Below, one piece after another: positions 58,201 through 64,000 of a stretch of DNA of 64,000 nucleotides. The notes below the pieces were generated by a model that was not told the DNA's origin, made no database searches, and saw only the letters and a list, made by a program, of their open reading frames with translations. Source of the stretch: Flavobacterium sp. (lineage in GTDB: Bacteria; Bacteroidota; Bacteroidia; Flavobacteriales; Flavobacteriaceae). Where the stretch lies: the NCBI RefSeq assembly GCF_013822155.1, contig NZ_PNJW01000001.1, positions 62,001 through 126,000 of the forward strand, given 5' to 3'. Both the position numbers and the translations under genes were made by a program. Position 1 is the stretch's first letter, and each line of letters begins with the position of its first letter.

Positions 58201-60217
58201 GCAGAGATGCCCATTGAATTTCAGGAATACTAGTAATTAAAACTGAAAATGTTATTTGTGTAGGTGGCAACGAACATTTAGTAACTGTTAATATTACATC
58301 TACTGTGGTATTGACAGTTACATTGTTCCAAGTAATTTCTGCCATGTTCGTTCCTTGCCCACTTGAAATACTACCTAGCGAAGCATTAGAAAGAGACCAT
58401 TGGTAAGTATCTGCATTATTAAAGAGGGTTGTAGTAGTTGGTATAACTGCTTGAAAAATTGAAACTGAACTACCACATATTTCGGAATTATCAGATAATA
58501 TATCAACAATTGGAGTATCAGCTTCAATAGTTAAAAATATAACATCTGAATAACATCCCGTTGAAGGATTTAGACTTCTTACACTAACAGTAGCTGGGAA
58601 GTTATTGAATTCAATATTAATATAATTATTGAAATTATTTCCTAGAATTATACCATTGGTAACAGTCCATTCATAAAAATAGTCTGAATTCGGATTTTGA
58701 ACGTCATATCTAACAGCCATTAGTGGGCAAGTTAAAGTTTCCCCTAAAATGGCAAAAGGAATAAGAGGACTTTCATTTACCTGTAAGACTAAATTATTAG
58801 ATTCACAGAAATCGGGGTGAGAAGCCTGTATTATATATGAGCCAGAATCAATAAATGTGTAAAGTAAATTTATTGTGTTTTCTGAATGAATAACAGTGTT
58901 GTCTTTTGTAATTAACCAATTGACTGTTTGATTCGCTATATTAGTAAACTCAACCATATCATTTTGACAAATCTTCTCTAATGTTGTTTCAATTTTTAAC
59001 TGTTGTTTTACATTAATACTAATTTCAGCTACACCACCACAATTAAGAAGCGTATTATTATATATAGCTCTTAATATTAGATTTCCTGTTCCATCTAAAG
59101 GTAAAAGAACAATTTCATTTCGTTGATCAGTTTGAATTAATTCAAAATTTATACCATTTGTATTAACTACTGACCATTGAATATCAGTTGTTGGCCATTG
59201 CGGTAATGAATATTTACTTTGTTTACCAGTACAAATTAGACTATTTCCTTGTATTGTTGCATTACTTTGAATTACTGGGACTTTAATCGTAGTGGGTTCA
59301 TTACATTCTAAAGTACAATTAACTGGATTGAAGGTAACAAAACCAAAACCATCTTCATCCACATGATTCCATTCAATTAATACATTACCACCTGCTTGAT
59401 TTATAATTGTACCACCTTCTGCTTGCCAATTAAAACCTGTACAATTTTGCATAGCATCAATGGAAAGACTGTAGGTTTCTCTAGAACCTTCACATACTAC
59501 CGTTGCACAATTTATTTCATAATTTCTTGCATTTAAAACTCTAACCCTTCCTCTAATTGAATCAAAACAACCACAAGCATTCGTTACAGATAGGGTCACA
59601 TTATATTCGCCAGGGTTTACGTAATTATGATGAGGGGTTTCAATGTAACTAAAATTTCCATCCCCAAAATCCCATAAATAGCTAATAATATCAGAACCAT
59701 TATTGGTATTTGATAAGTTCGTGAAATTTATGTCTTGCGAAATACAAGCTGTTATACTGGTTATATCAACAGATAAATCATTATTAATCGTAAATTTCGC
59801 CACTGGTTTGGCTGTTTTTTCTATACAAAGTGTATTTGAATAAAATACATTATTTATAGAATATTCAACAGTAACACCTCCATTAAATTCATCATCCCAT
59901 AGAATTTGAATCTGGTTGTTATTTTGACTTTGTATAATTCCTCCAGAAATTGTCCAAGAGATATTTACATTCATAGGAACATTAGTGAGTTCAAAATTTG
60001 ATAAACTAGATTGACATACTAATAAGCATTGTGAATCTTCAAATTCTTCAACAAATATACCTTCTCTATCTGAATCGTTCCAAATTTGACAAGCATTACT
60101 GTTATCCCAACTTAGATAAATTCCGGTGTTTTGATTTTGTGACAAAGCACTAAAAGCAATCGAAAAAATTGCTATCGTGCAAATAAATTTGATGAATTTT
60201 GACAGCTCGTTTTTCAT
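55286..60217 (-). CDS. large PKD-domain surface/secreted protein with T9SS type A sorting domain
   Basis: SYLWDFGDGNFSYIETPHHNYVNPGEYNVTLSVTNACGC and YLWTFEPG...PGTYPVQVEITNALGCSRT PKD repeats; C-term FSPNPVKTEANLKW...YQLFDLQGQLLLEK...GIYLLKLWSKNEFITYFKVIKN. Confidence 0.92.
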   Translation of the reverse strand: MKNELSKFIKFICTIAIFSIAFSALSQNQNTGIYLSWDNSNACQIWNDSDREGIFVEEFEDSQCLLVCQSSLSNFELTNVPMNVNISWTISGGIIQSQNNNQIQILWDDEFNGGVTVEYSINNVFYSNTLCIEKTAKPVAKFTINNDLSVDITSITACISQDINFTNLSNTNNGSDIISYLWDFGDGNFSYIETPHHNYVNPGEYNVTLSVTNACGCFDSIRGRVRVLNARNYEINCATVVCEGSRETYSLSIDAMQNCTGFNWQAEGGTIINQAGGNVLIEWNHVDEDGFGFVTFNPVNCTLECNEPTTIKVPVIQSNATIQGNSLICTGKQSKYSLPQWPTTDIQWSVVNTNGINFELIQTDQRNEIVLLPLDGTGNLILRAIYNNTLLNCGGVAEISINVKQQLKIETTLEKICQNDMVEFTNIANQTVNWLITKDNTVIHSENTINLLYTFIDSGSYIIQASHPDFCESNNLVLQVNESPLIPFAILGETLTCPLMAVRYDVQNPNSDYFYEWTVTNGIILGNNFNNYINIEFNNFPATVSVRSLNPSTGCYSDVIFLTIEADTPIVDILSDNSEICGSSVSIFQAVIPTTTTLFNNADTYQWSLSNASLGSISSGQGTNMAEITWNNVTVNTTVDVILTVTKCSLPPTQITFSVLITSIPEIQWASLPTTTFCSNETFQVNIQAVDPSINLANHNVIVRWFVDGQERIGGISEFFSLINNSDEEVLRGVTAQIISYDGCTGLSNTINFSATIIPSPPAVISTAGYKRFCEASDIDSVLIASSNLIQVTYQWGTFQNTIFTPILGATTNTFNPIDFGIYACNITSTNEISGGGCSRLSNTLTISQKDCNTNPTVCSVPGLTAVNNSFYSDCGTITLSGTSTLAESESWLVYGPGNEVVNLVNSTVTGPPGIYTIVYVARAYCPLTDAYDLVESVVDVLIPFEPAISYDFICNGTDFTLYFILNNSIFYPFLDNPVETVQMLVNGTWQTLLTSGSVDISGNPQNIVHLRVINTGSFNGQNYECTKNYDITTYGVPDNQIVIQNNEFICHDTPFIFRFFNDFENPALFSYLWTFEPGITNSLFNPARVFNSPGTYPVQVEITNALGCSRTITTEVVVPEPCFVGVLQTTPNDAHVCEGESVTISYLSSLENCAPTYLWRRGNTLLTEFINQSSIVVTEPGYYWLEIVSPQGCLYEVPNRVYPKFNTLPALKIFNESQYCEGENIQISAILSGTIEWFLEGISAHQGEIWNPTLSAGTYNIIVVATGNLGCATTESFILTVTPSPTNVTITGVVMRCEPYTIELTASADQPADFLWSNGQVGESIIVNHGGAYQVIAYNGACSIEASINLPKHPEVYAWSYPQGCLNYCLDYNPYVLGPLAAIESNTWMLTGEIFQTSNDPSPIFQLPVDGSYNAILTNGGCTYKAPPLNYQIDRCEECKLTVRNSQIDNNDSNYCSFAAQFLIINETTQIIEIQLINPENLVTFAPSTFQLYPGPNTINTTILPINGYTGNSPITILINGTTYDKDFNPVPCAFHYRVFMPRCKYFPRPDLREKEDQSSLLNKIHFSPNPVKTEANLKWSIDSPIDNYQLFDLQGQLLLEKNVAPKITETTIIMEHLPQGIYLLKLWSKNEFITYFKVIKN

Positions 60218-60820
60218 ATTACTAAGAAGTTAATTGTGGTTATAAAATTTAGTTGATAAAGCTTTGTTAAATGTATCAAAAAAAATTAAACCAAATAACT
60301 TTTTGTTATTGATTACTAGCAAATAAGTTAAAAAAAAGGTGTTGTGTTCTATTAGCCTGGTTGGATATGAAAACTTTTATTTTAACAAAATCAATTAATA
60401 CCCCACTATTTATAATCTGCATTTTTTTAACTTATTTTCAATTTCATCCGTGGAAACTACAAATTCATAAAGTGGTTTCTTGCTGTTTTGATATCGCACC
60501 ATTAGAGGTTTATCATTTGATAAATTCAACAAGACTTTATAAAAACAATTAGGAGCGACAGTACTATTGCTATACTTGTTATAAAATGTCAACCCATTCG
60601 AACTGAATTTTAACTAATTAACATTCAATTAAATAGCAATTTTCATTTTTTCTTGTAAAAACAGAAACTAAGGCAATTGAAGAACTAAAAATTCAAAAAT
60701 GATAAAATCAACTTCATTTGAATCTAAAAGAATTTAAAAAAACACCTGCTCTGAAAAGTCTTCCTCTAAAAAACTCCTCAAATGTCTGACTGAGACACTG
60801 CGGAATTTTTTATATGAAAC

Positions 60821-60852
60821 AAAAAAACCACCTCTAGGAGAAGGTGGTTTTT
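60821..60852 (-). terminator. terminator downstream of DUF1573 gene
   Basis: AAAAAAACCACCTctaggagaAGGTGGTTTTT. Confidence 0.8.
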
Positions 60853-60878
60853 AACGAATTATAATTTAGCAGATATTC

Positions 60879-61334
60879 TTATTGTGTAACAGGAGCATCA
60901 TCCAATACTTTCCCTTTAATAGTAAGTATTTTTGGCACTTCATTTTCATTTAAAGAAACAGTTACTGTTTTTGAAAAAGCACCAGGACTTGCAGCATTAT
61001 AAGTTGCTGTAATGGTAGCTTTTTCTCCTGGTTTAATTGGTGTTTTAGTATAATTTGTAGCCGTACATCCACAAGATGCTTTTACATTAGTAACTAAAAC
61101 AGTTTGTTTAGTTGTATTCACAAAAGTGAAATCATGTGAAACAGGTGTTCCTTTTTTGATGTCTCCAAAATCAAAAGCCTCTTCTTTCCATTTAACAGGA
61201 GTTGTTGGTTTTTGAGGAGCTGGAGTTGTAGTGATAGCAGGAGTTACTGCTGCTTTCTTTTCTTGAGCATTTGCACTTACTGAAAACAAAACTGTTGCAG
61301 CAAAAGCAAATAAAAATACTTTTAAAGATTTCAT
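60879..61334 (-). CDS. DUF1573 domain-containing secreted protein
   Basis: FDFGDIKKGTPVSHDFTFVNTTKQTVLVTNVKASCGCTATNYTKTPIKPGEKATITATYN. Confidence 0.93.
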   Translation of the reverse strand: MKSLKVFLFAFAATVLFSVSANAQEKKAAVTPAITTTPAPQKPTTPVKWKEEAFDFGDIKKGTPVSHDFTFVNTTKQTVLVTNVKASCGCTATNYTKTPIKPGEKATITATYNAASPGAFSKTVTVSLNENEVPKILTIKGKVLDDAPVTQ

Positions 61335-61477
61335 ACTTATTATTTTTTAAATTATTGATTAATTCGTTTGAACATAGCAAATATATTCACAAGAAAGCGG
61401 ATATTTGTTAAGCACATCATAAGTTTTGTTAATGAGTTGTTAATCAGAAAAAAATAAACGCTTGTGTTAGTAGTTTT

Positions 61478-62767
61478 GTGTCTAAATCTAAGATTAAATT
61501 GAAATTTAACCGTTTAAATAGTATCATTTTTGCCGGATTCCTATCAATTGTAGGTGTGTTGATTATGCAATTGTTAATGCTAAATCGGGCCTATTCTTTT
61601 GAAAAAAAAGAGTTTGAAGATAAAATTCACTTTGCTTTACAAGATGTGGTAAAACGGATTTATCGTGACAACAAAACGGATTTAGCCATTACTAATCAAA
61701 TTAAAAAAATTACGGACGATTATTATATTGTAAATATTGACGATGTTTTTGAACACCAAGTTTTAGAATATTATTTAAAATCTGAATTTCAAAAAGTAAA
61801 ACTTGGTATTGATTATGAATATGCTATTTATAATTGTGGAACAGATGAAATGATATACGGAAATTATGTTTCCAGTGATTCGGGTAAACCGGAGAAATGT
61901 GAAAACTGTTTTCAAAAAAATGAAGGTTTAATCTATTATTTCGGAATTCGATTTCCGGATTTACAACACAAATTTATTACTTCGTTAGGTCAATATTGGA
62001 TTTATACCGGCATATTGTTTTTGGTTTTAATTATTTACGTATACTCTGTTTTTCTTTTATTAAAACAAAAAAAGTATACCGAATTGCAAACTGATTTCAT
62101 CAATAACATGACCCATGAATTCAAAACACCACTTTCGTCTATTTTAATTGCTTCTCAATATGCCTCTTCACAGGATGAAATTAAAAACAATCCAAAATTA
62201 GCCAAATACATGCAAATTATCACGAACCAAAGTCATAAACTGAATCAACATATTGAACGGATTCTAAATGTGGCCAAAGGAGATGCAAAATGGATAGAAT
62301 TGGACAAAAAACCCATTAATATTAAAGACGCTTTAGAATTAGTAAAAGAAAATGCTATTTTAAAATCAACTAAAAAAAGTGTTGTTAAAATTGAAATACC
62401 TTCTAAAATTTCTGTTTTGGCCGACGAATTTCATTTTAATAATGTTTTATATAACATTGTTGATAATGCTTTGAAATACTGTTCTGAAAGCCCTGAAATA
62501 GTAATAAAATCAGTTGAAAACGATAGAGGAATTACTCTCCATTTTTCGGATAATGGAAGCGGAATTGCTCCACAACACATTGATTATGTTTTTGATAAAT
62601 TCTATCGGGTTCCGCGTGAAAACAAAAAAGATATTGAAGGTTTTGGTATTGGTTTATTTTATGTAAAAAAAATAATTGATTTACATCATTGGAAAATAGC
62701 TATTCAAAATAATGAAAATCAAGGCATAACAGTTTCTATTTTCATTCCAAAAAAAGATGTAGTATGA
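61478..62767 (+). CDS. sensor histidine kinase
   Basis: NNMTHEFKTPLSSILIASQYA (H-box), NNVLYNIVDNALKYC (N), FGIGLFYVKKII (G); two TM; GTG start. Confidence 0.94.
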   Translation: MSKSKIKLKFNRLNSIIFAGFLSIVGVLIMQLLMLNRAYSFEKKEFEDKIHFALQDVVKRIYRDNKTDLAITNQIKKITDDYYIVNIDDVFEHQVLEYYLKSEFQKVKLGIDYEYAIYNCGTDEMIYGNYVSSDSGKPEKCENCFQKNEGLIYYFGIRFPDLQHKFITSLGQYWIYTGILFLVLIIYVYSVFLLLKQKKYTELQTDFINNMTHEFKTPLSSILIASQYASSQDEIKNNPKLAKYMQIITNQSHKLNQHIERILNVAKGDAKWIELDKKPINIKDALELVKENAILKSTKKSVVKIEIPSKISVLADEFHFNNVLYNIVDNALKYCSESPEIVIKSVENDRGITLHFSDNGSGIAPQHIDYVFDKFYRVPRENKKDIEGFGIGLFYVKKIIDLHHWKIAIQNNENQGITVSIFIPKKDVV

Positions 62768-63444
62768 GTAAAAAGAAAATTCTTTATGTTGAAGATGATG
62801 AGTCTTTAGGTTTTTTAACTGCTGATAGTTTAGAAAATCAATATGATATTACCCATTTTATTAATGGAAAAGAAGGTTTTGATGCCTTTTGTTCCGGGGA
62901 ATATGATTTATGTATTTTAGATGTGATGTTGCCGGATATGGATGGATTTGAAATTGCAACTGCCATTCGAAAACGAAATCAAGAAATCCCCATTATTTTT
63001 CTTTCAGCAAAAACCATGAAAGAAGACCGCATCAAAGGATTAAAGTTGGGTGCCGATGATTATTTGGTTAAACCTTACAGCATGGAAGAATTGACCTTGA
63101 AAATTGAAGTGTTTTTGAATCGAAGTCAAAAAACAGCCAGTAAAACAACAACTTATTTAATTGGCTCTTTTGAATTTGACCCAACAAATTATTGTGTTTC
63201 CAAAGGAAAAGAAGTGACAAACCTCACTGAACGAGAAGCTGCCTTATTAAAATTCTTTTTAGAAAATAAAAATACTGTTTTAAAAAGAGAAAAAATTTTA
63301 ATGGAACTTTGGGGAACCGATGATTATTTTGTGGGGAGAAGTTTAGACGTTTTTATTTCCCGCTTGCGAAAAATTTTTAAAGAAGAACCCAACATTCGGA
63401 TTGAAAATATTCCGAGAGTTGGGTTCAAATTAATTTTAGAATGA
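62764..63444 (+). CDS. OmpR/PhoB family response regulator
   Basis: ILYVEDDESLGFLT, CILDVMLPDMDGFE, winged-helix C-terminus; ATGA overlap with kinase. Confidence 0.96.
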   Translation: MSKKKILYVEDDESLGFLTADSLENQYDITHFINGKEGFDAFCSGEYDLCILDVMLPDMDGFEIATAIRKRNQEIPIIFLSAKTMKEDRIKGLKLGADDYLVKPYSMEELTLKIEVFLNRSQKTASKTTTYLIGSFEFDPTNYCVSKGKEVTNLTEREAALLKFFLENKNTVLKREKILMELWGTDDYFVGRSLDVFISRLRKIFKEEPNIRIENIPRVGFKLILE

Positions 63445-63446
63445 TT

Positions 63447-63848
63447 TTATTTTAAATAACTATATATATAGGTTTCTAAAGCTTTTAGCTCTTCATCAGA
63501 CATGCTTTTTGTAATGGCAAAATTGGTTTTCATCACTTCATATTGCGTAGGGTCAACAATTGGTTCGGCATTTTCTTTTAAAAATTCCACTATGTTTCCG
63601 TTTTTCTCTTTATAAATAGTTGCCACATCGATAATACTAGGGCCAATTACTTTTTTGTCTGGCAAATGACATGTTTTACATAATCCAACACCATTAAATA
63701 AGTCTTCTCCTAATTTAAGACTTGCGTCTGCGGTAACCGCTACAGGTTCCGTTAAATTTTCATCAGTAGATTTTCCGAAAGGTTCCGATTTTTTTTCTCC
63801 ACAAGAAATAAAAACCATAGAAACGAGTAAAAAAAATAATTTTTTCAT
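63447..63848 (-). CDS. cytochrome c (class I, lipoprotein-type)
   Basis: LFNGVGLCKTCHLPDKKVIGPSIIDVA (CxxCH); lipobox VFISCGEK. Confidence 0.92.
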   Translation of the reverse strand: MKKLFFLLVSMVFISCGEKKSEPFGKSTDENLTEPVAVTADASLKLGEDLFNGVGLCKTCHLPDKKVIGPSIIDVATIYKEKNGNIVEFLKENAEPIVDPTQYEVMKTNFAITKSMSDEELKALETYIYSYLK

Positions 63849-63917
63849 AAAATTTCATTTTTTTGATCTACTCAAATTTACGATTTAAAAAATTTTAAAT
63901 AACTGATAAATATCATT

Positions 63918-64000
63918 TTAAGAAATTATTTTCACGACATCTTTTGCAAAATAACTCGCAATCATATCGGCACCGGCTCTTTTAATCGCAGTTACTTGTT
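63918..64000 (-). CDS. hemB: delta-aminolevulinic acid dehydratase (porphobilinogen synthase), C-terminal end only
   Basis: Minus-strand translation ...VTAIKRAGADMIASYFAKDVVKIIS*; matches HemB C-terminus; cut by window edge. Confidence 0.85.
   Translation of the reverse strand, partial: QVTAIKRAGADMIASYFAKDVVKIIS

Noticed and set aside
60361-60592. Two small overlapping ORFs (63 aa plus, 60 aa minus) in the 60.2-60.9 kb intergenic region
   Set aside because: No recognisable family, no clear RBS or promoter; possibly gene debris but unsupported.
1-64000. CRISPR arrays, defence systems, prophage or transposase genes
   Set aside because: No regularly spaced direct repeats and no transposase, integrase, Cas, restriction-modification or phage structural ORF seen.

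Overview
This window is a low-GC Flavobacteriaceae/Bacteroidota chromosomal segment, probably Flavobacterium or a close relative. Evidence: T9SS C-terminal sorting domains, the gliding lipoprotein GldH, and several TAnnTTTG promoter boxes. It is mostly ordinary core genome: fabH-rpmF-DUF177-pdxA, ribE, gmk-nadD, an feoAB/TonB-receptor/ZIP/MntR metal region, an RND efflux trio, trhO-trhP-ferredoxin, ricT-gldH-PBP1A, scoAB, four T9SS cargo proteins, a two-component system, cytochrome c and partial hemB. I found no CRISPR array, rRNA, intact transposase or prophage. Items most worth a second look: (1) a four-helix-bundle (S23/IVP-like) gene cleanly inserted between gmk and nadD and bounded by ACTAAGGACTAAG inverted repeats; (2) a tiny RR-leader lipoprotein whose mature part is almost only (DDGYY)5, in an apparent operon with a two-domain GT4-like/GT9 glycosyltransferase; (3) a decayed second copy of the 3' end of the bacilliredoxin gene on the far side of that operon; (4) a C-terminal U32-type domain shared by adjacent trhO and trhP, followed by a ferredoxin; (5) 32-bp tandem repeats at the promoter of a DUF4143 ATPase; (6) a 73-bp nested dyad upstream of an orphan XRE regulator; (7) a shared ATTCTAAATAA element just after the promoters of feoA and a TonB receptor. 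Family assignments come from reading the sequence and motif memory; no database search was run.
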